Assembly: GCF_030704535.1 (NCBI RefSeq)
Contig: NC_081817.1
Span: forward strand, 26,785,001-26,849,000
Length of the DNA: 64,000 nucleotides
Direction: 5' to 3'
DNA from: Vitis vinifera
Taxonomy: Eukaryota; Streptophyta; Magnoliopsida; Vitales; Vitaceae
Shown here: piece by piece, positions 53,401 to 63,962 of the stretch
Position numbering within the stretch: position 1 is the first letter of the stretch
How the letters are laid out: every line of letters starts with the position of its first letter
Notes under the pieces: model-generated
Told to the model about the DNA's origin: nothing
Databases searched by the model: none
Seen by the model: only the letters and a program-made list of their open reading frames with translations
Made by a program: the position numbers and the translations under genes

Positions 53401-54282
53401 TAGAAGTTGACCAAGCACCTTTGCAGCCAAGGGCAAGCCTTTACATTTATATGCGATTTCCTTGGCAACTTCCAAATTTGGATGTTGATCCATCTTTCGA
53501 TTTTTAAATGCATGTTTAGCAAACAGTGACCAACAATCGTCTTCAGATAAAACTCCTAGGCGAAAGAGGTGAACAGTTCTTCCCATTATCATTGCAACAG
53601 CCTCACTGCGTGTTGTTATAATGATTTTACTTCCCTTTGCTCCTGCCTCGAAAGGAGACCGTAATATATCCCATTTGCTGTACTCCTCATTCCACACATC
53701 GTCCAAAACTAGCAAAAACTTTTTTCCAGCTAATGCATCTCGCAATTTAACTTGAACTTGTCCAAAGTCTTGCAAATCATTGTTGGTCCAAGAGACTGAG
53801 TAAAGAATGGACATTGTTATCCTGGCCACATCAAACTCATCAGAAACACAGACCCATACCCTTAGGTCAAAATGCTCTTGCACTCTCTTATCATTGTAAA
53901 CCAATTGTGCAAGTGTGGTCTTCCCAGCCCCACCCATACCGACTATGGAAATCACATCGACTTTGCTTTCACTCCCTTGGTAACTGAGCAGGAATTCAAC
54001 AATTTCTTCTTTTTCCTTATCCTTGCTATAAACTATGGTTTCACCTACCAAAGGTGTAGATGGAGTGACTGTTGATCCTTCCAAAGAAGAAACTTTTCCT
54101 TCTACACCCTTTTCCAATCCAAGTACATCTATTTGAGCTGAAATATCTTTCAAATGGATGATGATTTTCCTTAGGGAAAACTGTGTTTTGGCCCGCCCAT
54201 TTGGGCCTAATAGCTTTTTCATAACCCAACTTTCCATAACCCAAAATATGTGTACTGTTGCCCACAAAAATATCCCTTTCAT
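50494..54282 (-). CDS. NBS-LRR disease-resistance-like protein lacking the coiled coil (1,262 aa)
   Basis: A single uninterrupted minus-strand frame. NB-ARC: GMGGAGKT P-loop at residues 115-122, LLVLDDVW kinase-2 at 190-197, GSKIIITTR at 217-225, KGLPLA at 281-286, CFAYCALFP at 336-344. The position of the MHD motif reads MRD (401-403). From about residue 490 to the end it is leucine-rich repeats. NLRs of this class sense pathogen effectors inside the cell and trigger defence. CNL homology begins only around residue 36. The first 35 residues (GIFLWATVHIFWVMESWVMK) look like read-through of unrelated DNA, and no coiled-coil exon is seen upstream, so the true start could be a later Met or lie in an unseen exon. 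It may be a truncated receptor, a helper-dependent form, or a young pseudogene. A frame this long argues for recent selection. Confidence 0.85.
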   Translation of the reverse strand: MKGIFLWATVHIFWVMESWVMKKLLGPNGRAKTQFSLRKIIIHLKDISAQIDVLGLEKGVEGKVSSLEGSTVTPSTPLVGETIVYSKDKEKEEIVEFLLSYQGSESKVDVISIVGMGGAGKTTLAQLVYNDKRVQEHFDLRVWVCVSDEFDVARITMSILYSVSWTNNDLQDFGQVQVKLRDALAGKKFLLVLDDVWNEEYSKWDILRSPFEAGAKGSKIIITTRSEAVAMIMGRTVHLFRLGVLSEDDCWSLFAKHAFKNRKMDQHPNLEVAKEIAYKCKGLPLAAKVLGQLLQSEPFDQWETVLNSEMWTLADDYILPHLRLTYSYLPFHLKRCFAYCALFPMDYEFEVNELVFLWMAEGLIQQPEGNRQMEDLGVDYFHELRSRSFFQQSSNESKFVMRDLICDLARASGGDMYCILEDGWNHHQVISEGTHHFSFACRVEVMLKQFETFKEVNFLRTFLAVLPTAAPEDDEAVCNSTTRELDKLLAKFKRLRILSLRGCQISELPHSIGNSMYLRYLNLSLTAIKGLPDSVGTLFHLQTLLLHGCKRLTELPRSIGNLTNLRHLDITDTDQLQKMPPQIGNLIDLRSLPKFIVSKDSSLRITALRNLSQLRGKLSILGLHYAGHIWPSCDAILRDTEGLEELLMEWVSDFSDSRNERDEVHVLDLLEPHTNLKKLMVSFYGGSKFPSWIGSSSFSNMVDLNLNHCKNCTSLSSLGRLSSLKSLCIAGMGGLKRVGAEFYGEISPSVRPFSSLETLIFEDMPEWKNWSFPYMVEEVGAFPCLRQLTLINCPKLIKLPCHPPSLVELAVCECAELAIPLRRLASVDKLSLTGCCRAHLSTRDGVDLSSLINTFNIQEIPSLTCREDMKQFLEILQHLEIYDCACLEKLPDELQRLVSLTDMRIEQCPKLVSLPGIFPPELRSLSINCCESLKWLPDGILTYGNSSNSCLLEHLEIRNCPSLACFPTGDVRNSLQQLEIEHCVNLESLAKGMMRDASINPSNTCRLQVLKLYRCSSLRSFPAGKLPSTLKRLEIWDCTQLDGISEKMLQNNTSLECLDFWNYPNLKTLPRCLTPYLKNLHIGNCVNFEFQSHLMQSLSSIQSLCIRRCPGLKSFQEGDLSPSLTSLQIEDCQNLKSPLSEWNLHRLTSLTGLRIGGLFPDVVLFSAKQGFPLLPTTLTHLSIDRIQNLESLVSLGLQNLTSLKELRFTECLKLHSFLPSEGLPSTVSMLFIRNCPLLSRRYSKNGEDWRDIGHIPCIRMYD

Positions 54283-55095
54283 GCACTATCCACTGTTTTA
54301 TAATTTCATTTCCAAAAATACCCCTCCAGCCTTCCATGTCAGCAGCCATCTCCCTCTCCATGTCACCATGGGAAGTTGTGCTTTTAAGCACCCATGGTTA
54401 TCATACCCATACAAGCCTATATCATCTTGAACAACCTGAAGATTTCTTGGTGGAGAGGACTACATGCTGCAGGTGGCCTCATATGCTTGGATTTGGGTGT
54501 CTTGGTGAGAAGGAAATAACCCTAATTGATTCCTGATTGAAATGGGTCAGATCTAGGGGCAACGATCTTCAATGGCGGGTTCACCCCTTAACATGCCTGC
54601 ACAAAGCATTTGAAGGTATGTTGGTTTTGTTGGTGAAATCTAACTTTTCTCCCCCCTTCTTGAGTTGTACTTCAATTATAAATTTGGAAAAACTAACAAA
54701 GAGAGATTCTAAGAATGAATTAAAAAAAATGAAAAAGAATGACAAAAAGTTGCATACAAACTCAGTGAATGGAAGCTAAATGGTACTTGGGTGATAGGAG
54801 TTATAGTGTGGCTGTGAAAAAATGTCGAAGAGGTTAAATTTGAGGAAAATGTAGGGGTTGTCGTGAAAGCTCAAAACTAGAGCATCTGTAGTGATAAAGG
54901 TTCTTGGGACATAAGGACTTCAATTTCCTTTATTTATTTTTTTAATTTCTCCTTGGATCTAGCATAAATTTAGTGCTAGAAGTTATCCTTAATATCTGTA
55001 ATACAAAAACTGATGTTTTTAAAAAATAAAAAACAGCCACTTTTCCAGTTGTAACATTCCTCCTTTGATGCTAAAAGCAAGAGAACAAATGATAC
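54283..55095. other. Region upstream of the truncated NLR
   Basis: Where the coiled-coil domain would be expected there is unrelated DNA with no recognisable domain on either strand. The junction with NLR homology is near 54,177. Any promoter of the NLR must lie here. Confidence 0.5.
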
Positions 55096-55228
55096 CACAC
55101 TGGGTCCAAATGCTGCCAACCCCTGAATTGCCCCATAATGTTGAGGCAATGCTTTTATTGGGTCCAAGAAAGCATGGAGCAGAGTCCTTGTCACATGTGG
55201 CTGGATGTTATGATAAACATGCTCGTAT
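55096..55228 (-). pseudogene. TAF6: Isolated exon of TAF6 (TFIID subunit 6)
   Basis: The minus strand has a 133-nt open exon with splice signals on both sides (acceptor TTTTCCAG before it, donor GTATCA after). It encodes YEHVYHNIQPHV, then TRTLLHAFLDPIKALPQHYG and AIQGLAAFGPSV. This matches the conserved HEAT-like region of plant TAF6, a histone-fold subunit of TFIID that supports RNA polymerase II initiation. The exons that should flank it are not seen within 500 bases either side, so it is most likely a captured or duplicated gene fragment. A real TAF6 gene with very long introns is less likely. Family assignment rests on memory of the conserved motif. Confidence 0.7.
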
Positions 55229-56818
55229 CTGGAAAAGTTTAGTTGATAAGATATTTGTGTAGTGTCAGTAAGATGAGAAGAAAAAAATTGGAGATTCAGT
55301 ATCTCTTTAATCTGTACATGTGACCTGATTGTGCAGGGCATCTGAATTTAGTCAAGGGCAAAACAAGTAACCCTTATGATCCAATTATGTGCATGCATAA
55401 CGTAAGGACAAATAAATTTAGCACATAATCCATGCTATTCTTTATGGCCATCAAAGTGTCCATTTAGTGTATAGCAAGTGGATGTGGGTGTACACATGCA
55501 ACCCATGTTTTTAGGGAAAAAAAAAAGTAAATCAAATGAGAAAGGGGATTATCTAAGTAAAAAAAAAAAAAAAGGCAAATAACTCAGAAAGTAAAGCTTT
55601 TTAATCAGAAGCTTTAAAGCACACCATATTGAAAATTTTTAATACTAGTTTAACAACATATTTATCTAATTTTCCACATATTATTGTTTGGAAAGATTTT
55701 TATTTTTAGTTGTAATAAAATTTCACGAGATGCAAACAATTTTTCTCTGAGGTCATTATCTGCCAATAATTTGGAGGCAACACAACATTAAAATGCTAGT
55801 ATCCATCTAGATGCTTTACTTTTTCTTAATAGGCCGTCTAGATACCCTTTTAGTTGTCAAATGTGTTAGTGCATCAGGTTGCTTAGTTTAAGTTGACAAT
55901 TTTGTTCTATTTACCTTGCCTTAAAACTTTTCTAGGATACTATGTCTTACTCTCCATTGAAGACTCAAGGTTGTTGCATGATCAACCCCAATGCAGCAAG
56001 TATAGAAATATTCGCGAAAGGCTAATTTGACTAAAATAGGCATAAAGTGGACTTTAGATTTTTAATTGAGCTAAAATGGTTTTTTAATTAATTAATTAAA
56101 AAACCGGTCAAGTGCTCAAGCACTCAAACCTAGCGCTCAAGCATTCAAAGTAAATTTTTCCTAATTCAGAATTGTGATATGTTTTAATTCTTTTCATCTT
56201 CTAAAAATTGGTCTCTGAAAACTTTAGGATCTTGTCCACTAGGGCTTCATCTCTATCAATGCTATGCCTAAAATTCTTTTTGAATGTTGATGCAAAATTC
56301 AAAAGAATATTATTAACCTTTCCAACATCCTAATATTCTCAAATTTGTGTGATTTTCATTCTTAGGTTCATGAGAGGATTTGCGCCCTCTTAGGTGTTGA
56401 GGTAGTCCACTAGGACCATGTGTGGTGTTGTGTCATGGATGTGAAGACAAGTGTAGGTGCTGGGGAGTAAATCTTATGGATATCATCCGCCAGGTAAATC
56501 TATGTACTTTTCTTTTAATAGTGGATTTGTGTTCTACTGTTTTTAACCCCATGGTTTTTACATCTAAAAAGTCTCTGGGAGGCTTTATGGGTAATTTTCC
56601 ATGCCAACTTTTATCTCCTTGTGCCATTAAATTTCTCCACTTCAACTCTAATTTTTTTTAAGGTAAATTTTAAAAATAAAAATTTGGGCAAAAAAGTAAG
56701 CATAATCTGTTCACCCTCCCTCTAGGTATTCCATAAGCAAAATCTAAACTTTCAAGATGGATATCATAAATACCAAAGAGCAAAACATTGTCTAGACAAA
56801 ACAATGATTAGACTTGAT
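55229..56818. other. Spacer between TAF6 exon and tandem array
   Basis: No gene is supported. It contains AT-rich DNA, A-runs near 55,510-55,575, and a short internal repeat CAAGTGCTCAAGCACTCAAA with GCGCTCAAGCATTCAAA (about 56,107-56,150). Small open frames around 56,422-56,661 have no recognisable domain. Confidence 0.4.
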
Positions 56819-59800
56819 TACCTTAAGGGCCCCTAGGTACTACCTTAAGGTAAACTTGAACTCAACCTCTCCCAAACCTCGGGTCTTCCTTTGTGACCCT
56901 TAGACCATCCAATTATGTGGTTCTCTTTAGTTTTGAAGTGATCAACCAATGGTTTCTTGGGACTGTAGCTTAGGTGCTACCTTAAGGGCCCTTAGGTACT
57001 ACCTTAGTGGCCTTGAGGTACTACCTTAAGGGACCCTAGGTACTACCTTAAGGTAAACTTGAACTCAACCTCTCCAAAGCCTCGGGTCTTCCTTGGTGAC
57101 CCTTAGACCATCCAATTATGTGGTTCTCTTCATTCCTCAAGTGATCCACCTAAGGTTTGTTGGGACTGTAGCTTAGGTACTACCTTAAGGGCCCTTAGGT
57201 ACTACCTTAGTGGCCTTGAGGTACTACCTTAAGGGACCCTAGGTACTACCTTAAGGTAAATTTCAACTCAACCTCTCCAAAGCCTCAGGTCTTCTTTGGT
57301 GACCCTTAGACCATCCAATTATGTCATTCTCTTCAGTTTTGAAGAGATCAACCAATGCTTTCTTGGGACTGTAGCTTAGGTACTACCTTAAGGGCCCTTA
57401 GGTACTACCTTAGTGGCCTTGAGGTACTACCTTAAGGGACCCTAGGTACTACCTTAAGGTGAATTTCAACTCAACCTCTCCAAAGCCTCGGGTCATCCTT
57501 GGTGACCCTTAGACCATCCAATTATGTGGTTCTCTTCAGTTTTGAAGTGATCCACCAATGCTTTCTTGGGACTGTAGCTTAGGTACTACCTTAAGGGCCC
57601 TTAGGTACTACCTTAGTGGCCTTGAGGTACTACCTTAAGGGACCCTAGGTACTACCTTAAGGTCAAGCTCAACTCAACCTCTCCAAAGCCTCGGGTCTTC
57701 CTTGGTGACCCTTAGACCATCCAATTATGTGGTTCTCTTCAGTTTTGAAGTGATCCACCAATGCTTTCTTGGGACTGTAGCTTAGGTACTACCTTAAGGG
57801 CCCTTAGGTACTACCTTAGTGGCCTTGAGGTACTACCTTAAGGGACCCTAGGTACTACCTTAAGGTGAATTTCAACTCAACCTCTCCAAAGCCTCGGGTC
57901 TTCCTTGGTGACCCTTAGACCATCCAATTATGTGGTTCTCTTCAGTTTTGAAGTGATCCACCAATGCTTTCTTGGGACTGTAGCTTAGGTACTACCTTAA
58001 GGGCCCTTAGGTACTACCTTAGTGGCCTTGAGGTACTACCTTAAGGGACCCTAGGTACTACCTTAAGGTGAATTTCAACTCAACCTCTCCAAAGCCTCGG
58101 GTCTTCCTTGGTGACCCTTAGACCATCCAATTATGTGGTTCTCTTCAGTTTTGAAGTGATCCACCAATGCTTTCTTGGGACTGTAGCTTAGGTACTACCT
58201 TAAGGGCCCTTAGGTACTACCTTAGTGGCCTTGAGGTACTACCTTAAGGGACCCTAGGTACTACCTTAAGGTGAATTTCAACTCAACCTCTCCAAAGCCT
58301 CGGGTCTTCCTTGGTGACCCTTAGACCATCCAATTATGTGGTTCTCTTCAGTTTTGAAGTGATCCACCAATGCTTTCTTGGGACTGTAGCTTAGGTACTA
58401 CCTTAAGGGCCCTTAGGTACTACCTTAGTGGCCTTGAGGTACTACCTTAAGGGACCCTAGGTACTACCTTAAGGTCAAGCTCAACTCAACCTCTCCAAAG
58501 CCTCGGGTCTTCCTTGGTGACCCTTAGACCATCCAATTATGTGGTTCTCTTCAGTTTTGAAGTGATCCACCAATGCTTTCTTTGGACTGTAGCTTAGGTA
58601 CTACCTTAAGGGCCCTTAGGTACTACCTTAGTGGCCTTGAGGTACTACCTTAAGGGACCCTAGGTACTACCTTAAGGTGAATTTCAACTCAACCTCTCCA
58701 AAGCCTCGGGTCTTCCTTGGTGACCCTTAGACCATCCAATTATGTGGTTCTCTTCAGTTTTGAAGTGATCCACCAATGCTTTCTTGGGACTGTAGCTTAG
58801 GTACTACCTTAAGGGCCCTTAGGTACTACCTTAGTGGCCTTGAGGTACTACCTTAAGGGACCCTAGGTACTACCTTAAGGTGAATTTCAACTCAACCTCT
58901 CCAAAGCCTCGGGTCTTCCTTGGTGACCCTTAGACCATCCAATTATGTGGTTCTCTTCAGTTTTGAAGTGATCCACCAATGCTTTCTTGGGACTGTAGCT
59001 TAGGTACTACCTTAAGGGCCCTTAGGTACTACCTTAGTGGCCTTGAGGTACTACCTTAAGGGACCCTAGGTACTACCTTAAGGTGAATTTCAACTCAACC
59101 TCTCCAAAGCCTCGGGTCTTCCTTGGTGACCCTTAGACCATCCAATTATGTGGTTCTCTTCAGTTTTGAAGTGATCCACCAATGCTTTCTTGGGACTGTA
59201 GCTTAGGTACTACCTTAAGGGCCCTTAGGTACTACCTTAGTGGCCTTGAGGTACTACCTTAAGGGACCCTAGGTACTACCTTAAGGTAAATTTCAACTCA
59301 ACCTCTCCAAAGCCTCGGGTCTTCCTTGGTGACCCTTAGATCATCCAATTATGTGGTTCTCTTCAGTTTTGAAGTGATCCACCAATGCTTTCTTTGGACT
59401 GTAGCTTAGGTACTACCTTAAGGGCCCTTAGGTACTACCTTAGTGGCCTTGAGGTACTACCTTAAGGGACCCTAGGTACTACCTTAAGGTGAATTTCAAC
59501 TCAACCTCTCCAAAGCCTCGGGTCTTCCTTGGTGACCCTTAGACCATCCAATTATGTGGTTCTCTTCAGTTTTGAAGTGATCCACCAATGCTTTCTTGGG
59601 ACTGTAGCTTAGGTACTACCTTAAGGGCCCTTAGGTACTACCTTAGTGGCCTTGAGGTACTACCTTAAGGGACCCTAGGTACTACCTTAAGGTAAAGTTC
59701 AACTCAACCTCTCCAAAGCCTCGGGTCTTCCTTGGTGACCCTTAGACCATCCAATTATGTGGTTCTCTTCAGTTTTGAAGTGATCCACCAATGCTTTCTT

Positions 59801-62800
59801 GGGACTGTAGCTTAGGTACTACCTTAAGGGCCCTTAGGTACTACCTTAGTGGCCTTGAGGTACTACCTTAAGGGACCCTAGGTACTACCTTAAGGTAAAT
59901 TTCAACTCAACCTCTCCAAAGCCTCGGGTCTTCCTTGGTGACCCTTAGACCATCCAATTATGTGGTTCTCTTCAGTTTTGAAGTGATCCACCAATGCTTT
60001 CTTGGGACTGTAGCTTAGGTACTACCTTAAGGGCCCTTAGGTACTACCTTAGTGGCCTTGAGGTACTACCTTAAGGGACCCTAGGTACTACCTTAAGGTA
60101 AATTTCAACTCAACCTCTCCAAAGCCTCGGGTCTTCCTTGGTGACCCTTAGACCATCCAATTATGTGGTTCTCTTCAGTTTTGAAGTGATCCACCAATGC
60201 TTTCTTTGGACTGTAGCTTAGGTACTACCTTAAGGGCCCTTAGGTACTACCTTAGTGGCCTTGAGGTACTACCTTAAGGGACCCTAGGTACTACCTTAAG
60301 GTGAATTTCAACTCAACCTCTCCAAAGCCTCGGGTCTTCCTTGGTGACCCTTAGACCATCCAATTATGTGGTTCTCTTCAGTTTTGAAGTGATCCACCAA
60401 TGCTTTCTTGGGACTGTAGCTTAGGTACTACCTTAAGGGCCCTTAGGTACTACCTTAGTGGCCTTGAGGTACTACCTTAAGGGACCCTAGGTACTACCTT
60501 AAGGTAAAGTTCAACTCAACCTCTCCAAAGCCTCGGGTCTTCCTTGGTGACCCTTAGACCATCCAATTATGTGGTTCTCTTCAGTTTTGAAGTGATCCAC
60601 CAATGCTTTCTTGGGACTGTAGCTTAGGTACTACCTTAAGGGCCCTTAGGTACTACCTTAGTGGCCTTGAGGTACTACCTTAAGGGACCCTAGGTACTAC
60701 CTTAAGGTAAATTTCAACTCAACCTCTCCAAAGCCTCGGGTCTTCCTTGGTGACCCTTAGACCATCCAATTATGTGGTTCTCTTATGTTTTGAAGTGATC
60801 CACCAATGCTTTCTTGGGACTGTAGCTTAGGTACTACCTTAAGGGCCCTTAGGTACTACCTTAGTGGCCTTGAGGTACTACCTTAAGGGACCCTAGGTAC
60901 TACCTTAAGGTGAATTTCAACTCAACCTCTCCAAAGCCTCGGGTCTTCCTTGGTGACCCTTAGACCATCCAATTATGTGGTTCTCTTCAGTTTTGAAGTG
61001 ATCCACCAATGCTTTCTTGGGACTGTAGCTTAGGTACTACCTTAAGGGCCTTTAGGTACTACCTTATTGGCCTTGAGGTACTACCTTAAGGGACCCTAGG
61101 TACTATCTTAAGGTGAATTTCAACTCAACCTCTCCAAAGCCTCGGGTCTTCCTTGGTGACCCTTAGACCATCCAATTATGTGGTTCTCTTCAGTTTTGAA
61201 GTGATCCACCAATGCTTTCTTTGGACTGTAGCTTAGGTACTACCTTAAGGGCCCTTAGGTACTACCTTAGTGGCCTTGAGGTACTACCTTAAGGGACCCT
61301 AGGTACTACCTTAAGGTGAATTTCAACTCAACCTCTCCAAAGCCTCGGGTCTTCCTTGGTGACCCTTAGACCATCCAATTATGTGGTTCTCTTCAGTTTT
61401 GAAGTGATCCACCAATGCTTTCTTTGGACTGTAGCTTAGGTACTACCTTAAGGGCCCTTAGGTACTACCTTAGTGGCCTTGAGGTACTACCTTAAGGGAC
61501 CCTAGGTACTACCTTAAGGTGAATTTCAACTCAACCTCTCCAAAGCCTTGGGTCTTCCTTGGTGACCCTTAGACCATCCAATTATGTGGTTCTCTTCAGT
61601 TTTGAAGTGATCCACCAATGCTTTCTTGGGACTGTAGCTTAGGTACTACCTTAAGGGCCCTTAGGTACTACCTTAGTGGCCTTGAGGTACTACCTTAAGG
61701 GACCCTAGGTACTACCTTAAGGTCAAGTTCAACTCAACCTCTCCAAAGCCTCGGGTCTTCCTTGGTGACCCTTAGACCATCCAATTATGTGGTTCTCTTC
61801 AGTTTTGAAGTGATCCACCAATGCTTTCTTGGGACTGTAGCTTAGGTACTACCTTAAGGGCCCTTAGGTACTACCTTAGTGGCCTTGAGGTACTACCTTA
61901 AGGGACCCTAGGTACTACCTTAAGGTGAATTTCAACTCAACCTCTCCAAAGCCTCGGGTCTTCCTTGGTGACCCTTAGACCATCCAATTATGTGATTCTC
62001 TTCAGTTTTGAAGTGATCCACCAATGCTTTCTTTGGACTGTAGCTTAGGTACTACCTTAAGGGCCCTTAGGTACTACCTTAGTGGCCTTCAGGTACTACC
62101 TTAAGGGACCCTAGGTACTACCTTAAGGTGAATTTCAACTCAACCTCTCCAAAGCCTCGGGTCTTCCTTGGTGACCCTTAGACCATCCAATTATGTGGTT
62201 CTCTTCAGTTTTGAAGTGATCCACCAATGCTTTCTTGGGACTGTAGCTTAGGTACTACCTTAAGGGCCCTTAGGTACTACCTTAGTGGCCTTGAGGTACT
62301 ACCTTAAGGGACCCTAGGTACTACCTTAAGGTGAATTTCAACTCAACCTCTCCAAAGCCTCGGGTCTTCCTTGGTGACCCTTAGACCATCCAATTATGTG
62401 GTTCTCTTCAGTTTTGAAGTGATCTACCAATGCTTTCTTGGGACTGTAGCTTAGGTACTACCTTAAGGGCCCTTAGGTACTACCTTAGTGGCCTTGAGGT
62501 ACTACCTTAAGGGACCCTAGGTACTACCTTAAGGTCAAGTTCAACTCAACCTCTCCAAAGCCTCGGGTCTTCCTTGGTGACCCTTAGACCATCCAATTAT
62601 GTGGTTCTCTTCAGTTTTGAAGTGATCCACCAATGCTTTCTTGGGACTGTAGCTTAGGTACTACCTTAAGGGCCCTTAGGTACTACCTTAGTGGCCTTGA
62701 GGTACTACCTTAAGGGACCCTAGGTACTACCTTAAGGTGAATTTCAACTCAACCTCTCCAAAGCCTCGGGTCTTCCTTGGTGACCCTTAGACCATCCAAT

Positions 62801-63194
62801 TATGTGGTTCTCTTCAGTTTTGAAGTGATCCACCAATGCTTTCTTTGGACTGTAGCTTAGGTACTACCTTAAGGGCCCTTAGGTACTACCTTAGTGGCCT
62901 TGAGGTACTACCTTAAGGGACCCTAGGTACTACCTTAAGGTGTATTTCAACTCAACCTCTCCAAAGCCTCGGGTCTTCCTTGGTGACCCTTAGACCATCC
63001 AATTATGTGGTTCTCTTCAGTTTTGAAGTGATCCACCAATGCTTTCTTGGGACTGTAGCTTAGGTACTACCTTAAGGGCCCTTAGGTACTACCTTAGTGG
63101 CCTTGAGGTACTACCTTAAGGGACCCTAGGTACTACCTTAAGGTAAAGTTCAACTCAACCTCTCCAAAGCCTCGGGTCTTCCTTGGTGACCCTT
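56819..63194. repeat. Satellite-like tandem array, 203-bp unit, about 31 copies
   Basis: GACTGTAGCTTAGGT recurs exactly every 203 bases from 56,961 to 63,051 (30 intervals, no net length change). The first one or two units are the most diverged (for example TTCTTTGTGACCC, CATTCCTCAAGTGATCCACC). Later units differ at only a few positions. About 88 bases of each unit consist of four 22-bp sub-repeats based on GGTACTACCTTAAGGG. The rest contains CAACCTCTCCAAAGCCTCGG and CCATCCAATTATGTGGTTCT. 203 is not divisible by three and stops occur in all frames, so it is not protein-coding. It ends abruptly at CCTTATAGGG near 63,194. GC content is clearly above the surroundings. Confidence 0.95.
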
Positions 63195-63728
63195 ATAGGG
63201 CAGCCATGATCTCAATCCCAATATTTTGCATCCATTAAAGATTAAACTTGTTATCTCTATGAATGAACTTAAACTCCATATGAGGGGGAACGGGTTTGAA
63301 GGTGTTGAGCTAAGAAACATCCATGATGCACTAATTTTCACTAATTATTTAATTTTCACAATTGTTAAACATGGTTTTTGGTCTCTATGAACACGTTGAT
63401 TCATGGTGCTCAATTTCCTTGAAAGGAAAAATAAAAAATTCATGGTTCTGTTTGTCTAAGATTGCATCTGAGGATTTCATTTTTCTTGTGTGCTTTTCGG
63501 TAATTATTTTCTTAAGAAATTTGAAGATCTAGATATGTGTACTGTAGAAGAATTCTAGGATTCGATTTGTGCTGATCATGATCATGTGCAAATTTTGGTT
63601 TACTGATTTTAGTTTTGTTTAAAAATTTTCTTGTTAGGAAATCTCAAATTTCTCTTTTTCATGTGCAAGTATTTCATAAGCATTGAGCAAAAGTCATCAG
63701 AAACCCAACTTGTGAATTGTGATGGCAG
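63195..63728. other. Probable intron of the GDPD-like gene
   Basis: AT-rich sequence between the end of the array and the terminal GDPD exon, ending in GTGATGGCAG, a plausible acceptor. No upstream GDPD exon is found here. Confidence 0.45.
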
Positions 63729-63962
63729 GTACACCCATACACTTATCGGAATGAGAACCAGTTCTTACACTTCAACTTCCATCAAGACCCATATGCACAA
63801 TATGATTACTGGATAAACAAGATAGGAGTTGATGGACTCTTCACATATTTCAATGGCACCCTCCATGACTTTCAGGAATGGACCTCTCCTCTCTCCTCTC
63901 TCAAGATGATGGTGATGATGATGGCAATGCTGCTAAATTGTTGCATAAGATTGCAACTTTAG
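63729..63962 (+). pseudogene. Last exon of a glycerophosphodiester phosphodiesterase (GDPD5/6-like), end frameshifted
   Basis: After an AG acceptor the frame begins VHPYTYRNENQFLHFNFHQD, continues with YDYWINKIGVDGLFTYFNGT and LHDFQEWTSPL. This is the C-terminal part of plant secreted GDPDs, TIM-barrel enzymes that split glycerophosphodiesters into glycerol-3-phosphate and an alcohol and help in phosphate recycling. The usual FTDFTG reads FTYFNG here. After EWTSPLSS the frame turns into a Met-rich tail and stops at 63,960-63,962. The next frame carries a more family-like tail (KLLHKIATLVSPYKKG, stop 63,983-63,985), so a slip in the CTCTCCTCTCTC run near 63,893 probably changed the end. No other GDPD exons are visible, so it is either a fragment or a gene whose upstream exons lie beyond the array. 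Confidence 0.7.

Noticed and set aside
56819..63194. CRISPR-like repeat array
   Set aside because: Repeat and spacer are both constant (203-bp units), there are no unique spacers or cas genes, and the DNA is plant nuclear.
56819..63194. Repeat protein encoded by the 203-bp array
   Set aside because: 203 is not a multiple of three and every frame has stops in each unit.
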